DNA from: Kudoa neothunni
Taxonomy: Eukaryota > Cnidaria
Direction of reading: 5' to 3'
Length of the DNA stretch: 64,000 nucleotides
NCBI GenBank assembly: GCA_964304625.1
Contig: OZ199839.1
Coordinates: forward strand, 6,324,001 to 6,388,000
This document shows, piece after piece, positions 34,711 to 49,890 of this stretch. The notes under the pieces are model-generated. The model was not told the origin of the DNA and made no database searches. It saw nothing but the letters and a program-made list of their open reading frames with translations. How positions within the stretch are numbered: the first letter of the stretch is position 1; each line of letters opens with the position of its first letter. The translations under genes and the position numbers were made by a program.

Positions 34711-36790
34711 GCACACTGAATTAATCATAGATTAATTTTATTATTAACAAAATATATATTATTGTTTCTTCATTATTTTTCTACTTATTTTTTTAGTTTA
34801 CATTCATTTAAATATACATAATATGATGATTAGATGGGGTATTTCATTCGATAAGAATAGTTTTTATATTCAAATAAATCCACAAAATGATGCGTTTTAC
34901 TCAGTTTAAATAGGATATCCGAGAAATATTTTACTTAATGATAAAATTATGCTCCAATTAGCGATTATTATTTTGAATTATAAAACTTGTATTCAACTAC
35001 AAATTATTATACTTGATTTAATTTATAAAATGATATAATTCAGTTGTTTTTGATAAAAAAAATTTTCAATATATATTATAAAAAACGTGCTTTAGAAAAT
35101 TAATTGAATCTGTTTATCTAACGGCTTATTAATAATACGTTAGTTTAAAAATATTACCATTGAAAACTCAGATACAATGTTACCAAATGTGATTTATTAT
35201 AAGAAAAAACGTTTTCGATTACTTTAACGACATTTCCTAGCATAATTTTCATTATAATTTATACCGTTTATGATAAAAGTATGGTAAACTTAAACTATTT
35301 AATTTCATTGATATAAAAACCCCTTTTTTAATAATTTTTAGTATTATTAAAAATTAATAAGTTGTATAAAACATATATAATAAATGAGGTAAATATTAAT
35401 TTATACCAAAAATACTCGATAATCGTTTAATTAATGTCGATATTTTAATTTTTTAACTTAAAATAATTATTAATTCATTATGGTGATGATTCATTAATAA
35501 TTATTAAATTGTTTGTTTATTATGTATAAAAAGAGTTGCTTCCAAAAAAAATTAATTTAATTAAATCAAATCAAATTAAGTTAAGTTAAGTTAAAGTTAA
35601 TAATAACTCAGAAAATATAATAAATATGCAGAAACATATTTTTAAAATATTCCATGTAATGATGAAGTATTTGAAAATGTTTCAGATTGTTTTAAAATAA
35701 TCGAATATCACATTTCATATGATTATTAACATGAAATTTTTAATCGGCCAAATATAATAACGTAAATCTATTTTTTATATATTCTAAATACTCCCATTTG
35801 ATTCTCTACAGGAATAAAAAATTGAATCATTAAGATCCTACAAAATTTTAATAATCAGTAAGAAAACCTCCAAACTAATCTAATTTTAATCATAATAATT
35901 TACAATTAAAATGCAGCAACTCAAACCTAAAAAATCCCGCAATAATTTTAATGGGATGTTAATATTTATCCTTCTAAATAATGTCCAGAGAGAATTAATT
36001 AATCGATAAAATCCCGAGGATGAGATCGTTCAACATGAATTTTATAGTGCAAAAATGTACTAGATTAAAAAAAAATTTAACGAGTGCTTATTTTTGACTA
36101 CACATATTTTATTCTAAGTAATTATTCACTCTTATATCCAAAAAATAAGAACCCATCTTAAGTTATTCATAATTCCGAAAAAATCATGTAATTATTAGCT
36201 TAATTCATTATGCCAAAATATAACTATTTTTTCTACAGCTACATAAGCTATTATTCATCATAAATTCAATATTATAACTATATTCAAACCGATATTAATG
36301 AATAAATAAATAAATAATTCACCGTTAATGCGCACGCGCGAAAATATATTTGTCAATAAGATATTTTCACAGCAGTCGGATAAAGACTAAAACAGCCTTC
36401 TAAATAATTCCAGGTTTATATGACTACTGAGGTTTAAGAATTGATCGCATATTTCATAAATCAGATGAGTTCAACTAGTCTAAACATCTCTCAATAAAAT
36501 TAAAGTTTTTCCTTAAACATATAATTATATATCTTAACCATTTAAAATAATTGAATAAATCCCTCAGTAACTATATCTAAATCTAATTTTAAAGAGAGAT
36601 TAACCTTCGACAGTTTTCCCTCACAACCATTGTTAGCGCTCTTCTGTTACCTGTTCGGATTCGAATCAAGTTGATTGAGTCATTCAACCCCAACTATTAA
36701 TATCATAGATGGTAATTTGCCGTTTAAATGGCGGAATAATGCCTATTATTTTTTTAATTCCAACAAAATTAACTGCGTTTTAGCTTTAAG
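34711..36790. other. long AT-rich intergenic region, nothing recognised
   Basis: Two kilobases of very AT-rich sequence with no sizable frame. A short (aagtt)n-like run lies at 35577-35600 and (aata)n near 36300-36318. No transposon ends seen. Confidence 0.5.
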
Positions 36791-36799
36791 GAAACAGAA

Positions 36800-39410
36800 A
36801 TGCACCTAAAGAACACCAATCGATCGGCCTCTCCGGATACCTATGACCTTTTTGATCGAGATTTTTGCTCAAATGAAGATGAACTGACTGAAGAATGGCA
36901 TGAATTTTTGAATTTTTGTTGGGTATGGAAATTATTGAAGTCCACTATCAAAGTCTCGTGTAGGGTAAACGTGTGGCAGAAACAGCTATTTTTGCAGATA
37001 AATTAAGCCCATATCCAGTAACCTACTATTCAAAAAAATCTTTAATCATTTGTTTAGGTTCAAAATAACCAATCGTCATACGAAATTTTGGCAGTGATTA
37101 ACATGAAATTCAACAAACTTTGGAAATTAGCATCGAACGTACTAACTCTTATTTTTGTTGCAAATAATATTATCATTTAGCAATCCAAAGAAAACCTACT
37201 TTCGGAAATGATCCCATTGGCAATTGAATCATGGGGAGTGGATAAAATTAATTATTGTTTCGAACTTTTTATGAGTTATTTTGGCGAGAATCTTCATCAC
37301 TCTGATCGAGAGTCTGCTCATAATTGAAATATTATTGGATCTGACATATTTTTAGGTTGGTTCTAAATGCGTTGATTGGCTTTGAAGATTTTCTCGATGA
37401 TTTTGGAGTAAAATTTTTGAAACTATCGCGTCTTATTATTCATTACTCTCAAATGAATTGGTCCACAAATGTATACAATTCATTTTTTAATAGATTTCCG
37501 CCAAAAATATAAATTCTTAGATACGAATCTTTCTACTTAACCAAGTACTTAGTAAATGTTCGCTCCCTCGGAATGCAACTCAGTCAAATACAATGTATTT
37601 CTCTAAAGTGGTTGATTCGATACATCAAGTGATTGGAGAGTTAAATTCGCTCTTTCAATCTTGACGTTTATTTTTAAGTTATTTAAACTATCGTTGGATG
37701 AATTTGGAAACCCTCCGAGTTATGATCTTTTTCCCTCGGTAAGTTTCACTCCTTTCAGTTCACACCTATTTTCAAAAGCATTGTTTTCATAATTTTTTGA
37801 TTGGGGTTATTGGCGCGCTTGAATTCAATCTTGAATGTGCCGTGCGTGCGTATATTCGCGTTAACATATCGCTCCTTAATCGAGAGTGCCTTGTTCGAGG
37901 TGATGCGAGATTCGAGATTTGATCCAAATTGGGAATTATTTTTGAGAAATTTTTTAAATGAATTATCAAATTTTCAATGTGTAAACCGTGAAAACTAATA
38001 AAAACATTATTATTTTGTTTATTTTGCCGATTTTAATCAGTTTTCATTTGTTCAATTTTACGCTAAAATATGTACGAGACGCCATTGATTCATAAAACTA
38101 ATAAATGAAACTTTTATGTTAACCAGCATAAAAATGAGCCGACTATTAATACTCTAAAAGGTAAAAAATTGAAATCTAATATATTTTATCGATAAATTTT
38201 AAAATATTAAATTACACTGGAACGATAAAACAAAAATACCTCTACCTTATCGATGGATTTGGCTCTATACTACGAATAAGATTAATTTACCTCAAAATGT
38301 TTAACGAGCTACGTCTTATCGTATACGTATAAAGAATGGGTACGATTTTCCTCTTTTTAACAAAAAGGGGTGTCGTTTTTCTCTTCTTATTAGAAAGGGA
38401 TACGAGTTTCTTTTTCTCGAGAAAAAGTCACAATTTGCTCCCTCGCAAAGAAAGTACGAGTCCCATTTGAGTTGGGGAGTTGGGAAGCGCTGTTTTTATA
38501 ACAACTTTTAAATATACATTGCAAGTGTATTGTTTATTTTGTAGAATTTTTTGGTATAAAAACATTACCGCCCTTAGTAATCTAATAGGAGCTACGAATC
38601 AATCGGTATTGTAGAAATTATTTAATTCTAACGCGCCAATAATCAATCTGCTTAGTTTTTTGTAATCATTCCTATTATAGCTATGCTTGGACAAGCGAAT
38701 GGACTGTATTGGGGATGAATATAAGGTTTTGTTTGTTTTCCAAATATCTCAATGACTTTGCGATAGACGTTAAAAAATGAAATAAAAAGAATAATCGATC
38801 GCCTTGAGCCATTATCCGTTGTGTTTTCTTTGAGCAGTAGTTCCACATGTTTTACTCGTAAGATGATTTTTTGTCAGATCGACAGTATATGAGGCCATTG
38901 TCTCAACTTCATAACTATGACGAGTCTTATTTGAAATTGACCTCAAAACTGACAATTTTGGATTCTGAATTTGTTGCGCTTACTAAAAAGGTAACATGCT
39001 AATATTATTCGATAATAAAGCAATCCAATTTTCTAGGAACAGTTAAAAATAATGGATCATTTGTTGTGTTGTGTGTTGGAGCAATCACATCCCCTTGAAA
39101 ACCTGCTTAAGGTGTTAGGCATTGAGGTTTGGATTTGTAATGTGTTTTAATTTACATTGGATTAAAAATGTGATTAGACATCCAAATCTCCACAACACTA
39201 TTCTTGCATCGAAAATATTATAATATATTGGCTTTTTAAAGTGTTAACTGTTTACAAAGAAGCAAAGGATTCAACATTAGGTTCGAATCATCTAACTCCC
39301 GCCAAAAGTCAGTTTTTATCGGTTATCAGCACAACATGTCAGTTGATAGCCATGGAGTACATTAATTTGGAGAGATTGGTTAAGAATCTACACAATAAAG
39401 TTAGCAATGT
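36800..39410 (+). CDS. unidentified gene, exons of segment A
   Basis: Short exons separated by GT-AG introns of about 35-80 nt and some longer ones: 36800-36920 (starts MHLKNTNRS, acidic, ends LNFCW), about 37059-37130, about 37181-37327, about 37357-37470, about 37690-37740, about 37800-37980, about 38870-38990, about 39036-39125 and about 39180-39405. The segments read as alpha-helical protein, for example LEQSHPLENLLKV and FLSVISTTCQLIAMEYINLERL. No domain or catalytic motif is recognised. Codon quality and conserved splice phases suggest a host gene; the join to segments B and C is assumed from orientation and style only. Confidence 0.45.
38341..38464. repeat. degenerate tandem array of small hairpin units
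   Basis: Four units of 30, 30, 27 and 27 bases (38341, 38371, 38401, 38428) plus the start of a fifth at 38455. Units 1, 3 and 5 begin TACGA and each has a pyrimidine run facing a purine run, so each can fold on itself: CTCTTTTTAACAAAAAGGGG in unit 1, CTTTTTCTCGAGAAAAAG in unit 3, TTTGCTCCCTCGCAAAG in unit 4. It lies in a long putative intron of segment A. Confidence 0.6.
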
Positions 39411-39718
39411 TTAATTTAATTACATTTGTGTCCATTGACTCAACCATACTTAATTATAATAAGTAACAATTTTCGAGTTGCAATTATTATTATTATAGAC
39501 CTTAACAATTTTGATTTATAGGAATAAAATTAATTTAATTCTTTAGCTTTAAAATTTAATTATTTTTTTATGATTAAAAAAAAATAATTAATTAAAAAAA
39601 TAGCAGATAATAGACACAAATATGTTATTTATAAGAAATAATTAACAGTCTATATAAGATTGAGGACTATCCCAATATCAAAACAGAAAAATATCGAATA
39701 TGCCGTTTCTATTTAGAA

Positions 39719-41160
39719 CTTTATATCACTGCGTTTCAATTTAATCATATTACCAAGGTGACATTTATTTTGATAGCCCTGATAAAAATTTCTGCTAAGA
39801 ATTCTTGCGAAATCTCGCTTATTCCTAACTTGATGGAGAGCTTATTTTGGGATGATATTGGAAGTGTATATATTCTGAGTGTGTGTGTGTGTGTGGATTT
39901 GTTGATCTCAAATTGTTGTTGTATTACTAGTCTGACTACCCACCCCTTGATAAAGTCACTTCGATTGAGATACTTTGTCCCGCGTTTTTATGGCTTGTTT
40001 ACCTTAAAAATGTACTCATTATCTAAAGCGACCAGCATTTATTTATGGGGTGTATAGACAACTACTATTGGTAGACCACCCAATAAACACCCATGCAAAC
40101 CTATAGAATATTACCTGAAGTAGATGAATAAATTGGCGTTAAATATGGAGTTTAATATTTGAGTAGTATATTGTGTGCTTTGCGTTCCAACACTTCAAAA
40201 ACATTTGAATTCAATCCTAATCTGCTGTCAGCTATTCTTTCCAATTTGAGTGGGTTTATTTCATATTAAATCCACTAACTCGAAATGTGTTATACTGTAG
40301 GATACATTTATGACAGCAGAGGATTAGCTAGGTGCTATCCGATTTTTGAAAAATCCCCCTCAGAATATTCATCTAAAATATTAAACAAATTCAATTCTCC
40401 CTCTATCAAATCTCACTCCGCATACACTACCAACCTCTTTGTGATGACTATCCAAAAGTACTCAACCGTTTGTAGTGTATATAATCAAATGTGTATCGAG
40501 TGTAGATTGAGTTCGAGAATGGTCACCGAAATCTTCACGCACAGTCGCTTGAAACCAACCAATAACATCAGCATTCCTCGATACCTACTTGAATTTATGG
40601 CAACTTCAAATATCGAAGTCTATCAAAGACATATGCATGACAATCCCAATTTTATAAACTATTTTGTGGGGAAACTTTGGAGTGACGATTCGTTAAACAT
40701 TATCTATGAGTACATTGAACAAATCTATTATCGACTTCTCTCCAATTTAACTGCCTCTGATCATATTTTCATTTTGAAAATCTGCGTTAAAATTCTCGAA
40801 AACTCCAACAATCACTTAACCAAACACATACTTATAAAGTGTCATTCTTCTATTGGTTGAATTTTTTGTTAATTATTGACGCCAATACCTTAGGTTTGGA
40901 CACATTGCTGTGGGCCTCTCTTGTCGCTATGGTTACCTTGGTAGGAGTCTTCTCCACACACTCACCAAATTGGTTAACAGTAGAAAAATTTCCTGGGATG
41001 ATCTCCTATCCAGCTCAATTCTACCAGTACAGAAGGCTGCGTTTATATGGAATTTAATGTTGTCTTGTAAACTCCATGGTAAGCTATAATGTGCTTTTGT
41101 TGTGTCCACAAAATAGTTCAATAAGAATGGATAAAAGTGCGTCTACTGAAATATATCCTT
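39719..41160 (+). CDS. unidentified gene, exons of segment B
   Basis: Coding segments at about 39719-39880 (LIALIKISAKNSC, then LFWDDIG) and a long open one at about 40300-40855. The latter includes SSRMVTEIFTHSRLK, IPRYLLEFMATSN and IYEYIEQIYYRLLSNL, followed by about 40890-41110 with LLWASLVAMVTLVGVF. Helical, hydrophobic-patterned and without a recognised catalytic motif; a HEAT/ARM-type scaffold is possible. Probably the same gene as segments A and C. Confidence 0.45.
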
Positions 41161-41830
41161 TCTTTTCTATAACCTTGGTTCATTTTAGTGATTTAAAAAT
41201 TTTTTATTTTTATTTATAATTCGAAATAAATTTTAAAAAATTTATTTTTTAGTTAATATTATTTCTAAGATTCATATAAAATAATAATTTATACAATGAT
41301 ATTGGTTTTTTATATATTTAGTTATGATTAGAATAATTATTTTTTAATTATTTCAATAGGTGTTTAATGAAGTGATTATGTTGATATGAACTAGAAATTC
41401 TCTAATGATTTTATATTCGCGCAATATAAAATTATTTTTCTCTAATTTAAGTATTTTAGAAGATTTATTATAACAAAATAAATTTTCGGACCTATACAAA
41501 AAGTAAAAATCAATATTTTTAGATTATTTAAAGCAATTTATGAGCATTTAACACAAAAAATAATGTAAACACCTTATATTCGGAGATTACACTTAAGCGA
41601 ATTTTTATGTAACGCCATTTTATAAATTCCCGTAATCAATTAAATTATCAATTTATTATGACTCCAAATTCCTTCCGCACACATATCGTAGCTGTAATGA
41701 TGTAAAAAATCTTTTTCCATATTTCAACGTAGTTATAAAATAATTTGAATTATTGTTTTGTGGATATAGACAATTTTCCCTAATATAAACGAAACAATTT
41801 ATATGAATAGGAATCGATAATGTTTTGAAT
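41161..41830. other. AT-rich spacer or intron
   Basis: No coding signal; AT-rich. Probably an intron if segments B and C belong to one gene. Confidence 0.35.
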
Positions 41831-41837
41831 CAACAAT

Positions 41838-44800
41838 ATGAAATATTTCGTTACTTATCGATTCATCTGGCCTATTTTAAGTAACCACCTTCTTTGGATG
41901 GACAAAAATTTATCGTTATGTAGCTGGCCTATTGAAGCCAAACAGATTTTACCAGAATTTGCGAAAATATTTGTCAACAACAATCTTCAACTTGAGGATT
42001 CAGTTGATATTGACGATATTGAAAGTCAAATTATTCAGTTAAACATTAATTTGAAAGGTTATAATTTATACCAATTGTTATGTCCAAAATATTGTGTATT
42101 TTAGAAAATAATCAATCTCTCAAAACATCGTTGTCGTTGATATTGGATTGCGGTTTCTATCTATTTTTTATGTATTCACATTGTATATTTTTTTCGATAC
42201 TATAGTTGGTATTGTAGTTATTTATATAATATGATTGAAAACGATAAAACATTGTCATCTTTACACTATAAGTAATTAATACTCTGCTCTTCTGTTGTTA
42301 TAGATTTTCTAATAGGATATTTATGCATAAAGGAATTCAACATAATTATTTATCACATTTGAAGTTGTTTGTGAATTACTTAATGACTAAATGGTTAGAT
42401 TATGAACCAAATTCTCTTTCAGAATCTGTATTAATATTTTCTTAATCAATTTTAAACTAATAAATTTAGTTTAATATTGTAAACAAAATGATTTTTGAGT
42501 TTAATCTCTTTTCGTTCGATTTGGTCCTCATGCTAATGGTAAGTGTTTAACGAATGATAGATGTGGATATTGTTTTCAATTTGTTGATCGATTGCACATA
42601 GTTAAACCAATGTTTGATGGACCGCAGGACGACAGATAAGCTCCAATTGGTGATATCATTTCTGTTGGAATCTAAATGCTTTTGGGATGACATTGAGTTA
42701 ATTGATAAAAATCCCAAGCTCACCACTTCTATCTGCGCTTCTCCATGTCGATGTTACCATCCTCATATTTGTCACCCTAAACTTTCTTCGGTTTCTCACG
42801 TATTGTTATTGTTGTTGTGTTATTGTTGTTTTCAGCTTATATTTTTGTCAATAGGAAGATCATATTTTTATTAATGCGGAAGGTTTTTTATGCAAAACTT
42901 GTTCTAAGCATTTTGATGATTCTGAGGAACAATTTCTAACCAGTCATTACCAAAATTTTCTCAACAGATGTTTACCAGTGTGTTTGAACTCAATATAAAC
43001 CATTTTGTATCCTCTATTTTAGTATATCGACTTCCTGCTGTCACTTGTATTTGCCTCACCTAACAAGTACAAACATCTCACTCTGTTTTTATGCAAAATA
43101 TCTCCACTCTATCAACATTTTCACAGTAATTTTCTATTTTGAAAAACCCTTCAATTTACTATTTACACCCTACCATTAGAATCGTCGTTATCCTTTGTAG
43201 TTTCAGTGTTGTCCACACATTATTTGGTGTTATCAAAATGCCCAGAGACAGCAAAATTAGTGACATTTCATTTACTCGGTAATTTTTGATATTCCGCTTT
43301 CCAAATTAAAAATAATATGTAATATTATTTTTTATTTCTTACAATTTTACCTAAAAAAAACTTGGGGTCGATGTATACCTCATTTTTATTTAGGTGTTTT
43401 TGATTTAATTTTTTTCTCTTTTTTAAATTACGAATACTCTATTTCATTTTTATAAAGATCTCTATAATATAGAAGATTACATGAAGTCAAAATCAAATCA
43501 CCCTAACTATTTGTGTTTAAAAAATGACCTTATAACAGAATGTACATTAATATTAGCGGTTGTTTTAAATGTCTACCATACGACCTCTTAATTATTTTAT
43601 TATATATGTATTATTGGTTAAATAATATAGCGTGTCAATAAGATTTTATCACTTAATATATCCTTTGATATATATATGTATGTATATATATATATATATA
43701 TATATGAATTTATTTCGTTGAAATATCATATTTTGATTCCATATTAACATCTCATTAGACTTTATGTATAATATAATAGAATTTGTCGAACTTTAATGTA
43801 TAAAGCGAATTTGTGTTGTTAAAATAATTTGAAGGCGCGCTCTTTTTTTATTTATCATTACAATCTCAGTGACTTTTCTCCTTAAGAATAATACTTTCCT
43901 AATTGAAATAATTTTAATTTATTGTAGTTTATTTTTATAGAATATTATCCAATATATTTACACCAAAAATTTATTAAATCAATAAATTTTAAGTATATTT
44001 AAATTTAAAAAGTATTATTTATTAATTTTTATATAATCCATTCTACTCAAAAACTCACACGTATCGATATTAAATCCTCATTTTAGATTTCATAGCCCCC
44101 AAAAAGCTGATACCAGAGTAAATGATTATTCATGATTGATTATTCATGATTGATTTTTCAATAATGGATACTATTGAAAATAACTTTTTAAAAATTTAGT
44201 GGTACATTATTTGAAAAGTATTTTTTGAATTATTTGAACGATACACCGATTGGGTTGTTTAAAAATGCGATCCGCCAACTGATTCAAAACATCACTCGAG
44301 CTTTATATTCAAACCCGGAAAGTATTCCTCATTTGAATGATAAATGCATTTTGTTGGATGATGACACCGCTAAAAATGATTATCGTCTTCACTCAGTTTA
44401 CTTGAGTGTGTTGCAAATTGTTTCTGTAAGTCATTTCAACGCAGATAATTTTCCAATCTATTTCTACGAATACATTCTATGTGCATGGTAATTTTTATAG
44501 ACTTGAATACAGTGTAGCATATTTTATTTTTTGTTAGCGAATGCAACCATATTGCAAGCTCCAATGACTTAATTCAGACGTTGTATTCTGCGGGGTTGCT
44601 TGTTTCGTGCTTACCAGTATAAAAAATTATTAGTTAATGTCATTATTAACTATGAATATTATTAAGACTTGTTACCATCGACCGTTTGTCCTAACTAGTT
44701 CCCATGTTATTCACAAAGCCCTTACTGATTTCATAGAGGATAAGTGTAATTGGATTTTTTTGAATAAACACACTTTTGAGGCCACACACAACCAAGACAT

Positions 44801-45491
44801 AATCAAATACAAGTCAGATTATGTGTTTCTAAGTTCGGATCGAGCGTGCAATTCCGTTAACGACAAACCTCCCTCAAATACCCCCGAAACAACTCTCACA
44901 AATATTATGATAGTTTTTCATTCATTCTATCAAAATGCACAATCCACTCAGATATTTTCTCTCATAAAGTGGCTACGATTGTGATAAATAATTTGTTATA
45001 AATTGTATAGATATTTTGGGGCATATTTCAATTGTTTATTGGACACAGACGTAGCCATGTGTTACGTTTTGTGTTTGATTTCTCCAATGATCGTGCGCAT
45101 CAATTCCAGCGACAAATTTCTTATGGCGGTAATTTAGATTTTAAAATTTTAGGCGCACATGCGCATTATCTGTATTCATGATTTTTTAACTGCATTTGTT
45201 AGTATGTCGAGATGTGGTGTGGAATGTTTGAAGCGTTTTTTCGGCAATTCACCGTAAAAGAAGTGGACTTTGTCATACACTATGAGTTGTATCATAATTT
45301 TCTGTAATTTTGCGCATATGCGTATTTTTTTAATCTCTCAAAAACAGACTCCGTTTGCGAGAGACATCACAACAACTATCCACCAAAAACTCATTCCTTG
45401 ATGCAAACCAAGTGAAAACAAGATTGGATCAAATTATAAACAAAATTGGAGAAGAAAAAAATCGATTTTCAAATTCAACTTTCAGTGTAGT
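41838..45491 (+). CDS. unidentified gene, exons of segment C and likely C-terminus
   Basis: Coding segments: about 41838-42057 (LLWMDKNLSLCSWPIEAKQ), 42602-42799 (cysteine-containing end CASPCRCYHPHICHPK), about 42854-42969 (CKTCSKHFDDSEEQF, a CxxC pair), about 44200-44490 (PIGLFKNAIRQLIQNITRAL), 44637-44984, about 45010-45128, about 45201-45300, and a last one about 45346-45491 ending in TAA after VVFL. The cysteine and histidine clusters could bind zinc. The stretch 42970-44190 between them is AT-rich and mostly non-coding. I do not recognise the protein. Confidence 0.42.
43673..43705. repeat. (TA)n microsatellite with TATG interruptions
   Basis: Alternating TA tract with two TATGTATG interruptions, in a long non-coding stretch between segment C exons. 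Confidence 0.9.
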
Positions 45492-45805
45492 TTTTTTGTA
45501 AATAAATTGTTGTTTCAATTGTACAGTTTGCATAGTATTGTTCTTGTGATGTACATAAATGTTGCAAAAGCTTTAGTGCTTTCGGGTTTAATTTCTTTTG
45601 GCAAATTCCTATATGAATGAGTTAATTAATAAAATAATAAATGTTGCGAAAAAGTCCGAACAACCAATCTCGCTTCTATCTACTACCTATTTTCAATGAA
45701 CATCATGGTAATAGCTTTGGTGAAAATAATCAAAATTTTTTCAGCTTCCCCCACCGACAATTCGAGCTTTTTAAACGGCACAATGATCTAATTTTGGATT
45801 AAGAT

Positions 45806-47400
45806 TAGAGCCGAGCAAACTCGATAATTAATCGAATAATCTGATAATCTAATAATCTAGCTAGTAACTACAATCTTGGCGATATTTTTGAACAATTTCT
45901 TTAAACTCTTCGGTGATCTCTCACATAAATCCACCACACACTGATGCATTATCTGTACACATCATGTAGTAATTCGAAATAGATGTCAACGAGGATATTT
46001 GAATTTACACGAAAATTAGCTTTAAATGTTGGCGTGATCATAGCCGCATATTCACTCTCATCACTCATAACATTAAAAATATAACTATACAAAAAAGTAC
46101 ACACATGAGTTTATAACAAAAATTCAACTTATGAATTAATACTTGCGATATTCGTTACAAAAATCCAGCGATTTTATCACTGATATCACCTCTTTAAGTG
46201 GTTTCCCAAACAACTCATATGTTTCTTGTAGGTTATAAAAATCTGATACTTTTGATGAGGATCGAGTTTCTAATGGATTAAAAATTATTTGATTTTTAGT
46301 CATGGACAATTGTTGTGGTTATAATAGCGCATAAATTTAGTTCTTAAAATATTGTTGAGTATAGGTTGTATATAATAATTGTTACTATGTATAAATTGCA
46401 AATTATCTATTAATTGTATTAATCGCACGCAGGCTGAAATAACGAATTAATTTATGCGCTACCACAGCCATATCGAACCGCCTATTGTTTCAATACTTCT
46501 AGGAGTGACCCCGTTGGAGTCAATATTCCGCCAAACCAACAAAAATATTATCTCAATACAATCAAGATAAACACGAATATCATTGGCCCATGGCAACAGT
46601 TTCGAAGGTATATCCACTTTGTGGATTATTACAAATACAGAACACGCATATATCCTACAGTCGAATACAAAATTATAATAACAATAACAATAATCCCTAT
46701 CGGCTCCAGCCATATTCTTAATACATTGCCAACGACTCATCAAACTTCATATGGGTGGTTATAGTTTTTACATAGCTACCACAAAATCGATCTCTATCTT
46801 TGCACAATTTGACCATCAGCTTCAAATTTTCTATCTATACAAAAATTTAGAAATCTATTTAATTTCAAAATAAACATCACATGACGTTTACATATACGTG
46901 GCCTTGTGTCTAGTTTCTGGGACAATTCTTTCTTGTATTTTAAGGCCATTCTTGTCGATAGGATCTCCCCCAACAACCTCATATCAACCTTAAAATAGCT
47001 GGTTTAACAGCCGAAATTTAGATCGGTCCAATGATCTCCAAATCAACCTACTTCTTGGTCAATGTTGTACGCTCTTCTACCGACTTGAAATAGTTCGGCA
47101 TTTGTACACAAAACAAATTCACATCTGTGATAAATTTGATAGAAGATTTAATAGCAGCAAATTGCTCAACAACGTATTGATTAACGAAATTGAGATTTTT
47201 CGCGGGTGAAAGATGATCATTATCGTGTGAAGAGGCATTAGAGTCTTTCGTCGACAGGTATTCAACCACTTCACCAACTACATAACACTCACCAAAAACA
47301 CATAAAAATGGTAGAACCAACCATTTTCTCCCTCAATCCAACGTTTAAAAATTTCAAAATCAATCCAATTCGATGATATACTACATGTTAGCATTTAATT
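45806..47400 (-). other. degenerate coding-like region, possibly a decayed hAT-type element
   Basis: Minus-strand frames with protein-like composition but frequent frame changes: 47380-47300 (IFKRWIEGENGWFYHF), 47270-47050 (VVEQFAAIKSSIKFITDV), 46982-46800 (GEILSTRMALKYKKELSQ), about 46260-46145 (PLKEVISVIKSLDF) and about 46075-45955 (MSDESEYAAMITP). At 45806 the sequence TAGAGCCGAGCAAACTCGAT followed by ATTAATCG repeats resembles the ends of some hAT transposons. No catalytic motif or second terminus was found. It could equally be a decayed host gene. Confidence 0.3.
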
Positions 47401-49326
<1,926 letters not shown>

Positions 49327-49700
49327 ATTATATTTGATCCAAATTGAAACCAACACGATCTTACCTATATATGTATACATAAACGATGTTGTTATTTTTG
49401 AAGGATTTCATTCTTGAATGGTTTCAGCCTATTGACTGATATGATATCAATGATTATACATTATTAATTTTGCATTAAGCTCTCTTAGTTTATGAACATT
49501 AGGACGTGTGTGAAGTTAATGTGGTATTATAATGTAACGTTAAAATTTTTATCGAACCAAACTCTAACTTGTGGTATGACACTATCTCATTTTAATGCAA
49601 ACAACCCAGTTCCAAACCAGGGCTAGAACTTTTTTACAGAAATGCTAAGGAATAAAACTGTGTATACATATACAAAATCCTTTGTCTGTCAGTGTGTGTG
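49327..49700. other. 3' flank of the SRSF10-like gene
   Basis: AT-rich, no frame of note; likely the 3' untranslated region and spacer. Confidence 0.35.
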
Positions 49701-49890
49701 ATTGCGGCAGTAAGCATGTGAAGTGAAGAAACTTTTTTTAATACTGCTTTTTGTTCGCATTTGAATAGATGATACCACTAATAGAAATCGTTTATTTGTT
49801 TAGAAATACAAATATAATCAATATCGTTATCAGAAGTTGGGAATTTTCTGGCTGTTTACATCGATTACCAGATTAAAAGGCACCTGCATA
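49700..49890 (+). repeat. unnamed dispersed repeat, copy A, left piece
   Basis: Matches the start of the repeat at 56500-57010 (shared words TGATACCA, TTATCAGAA). Separated from its right piece (51277-51760) by the Tc1-like element, whose TA target lies at 49889-49890. Confidence 0.6.

Noticed and set aside
38428-38470. CRISPR-like array at the hairpin repeats
   Set aside because: Units are contiguous, differ in sequence and have no spacers; the context is eukaryotic.
47295-47320. A possible 15-nt intron in the 47.3-kb minus-strand region
   Set aside because: The region changes frame repeatedly and the downstream frame that would follow is less protein-like; decay is the simpler reading.
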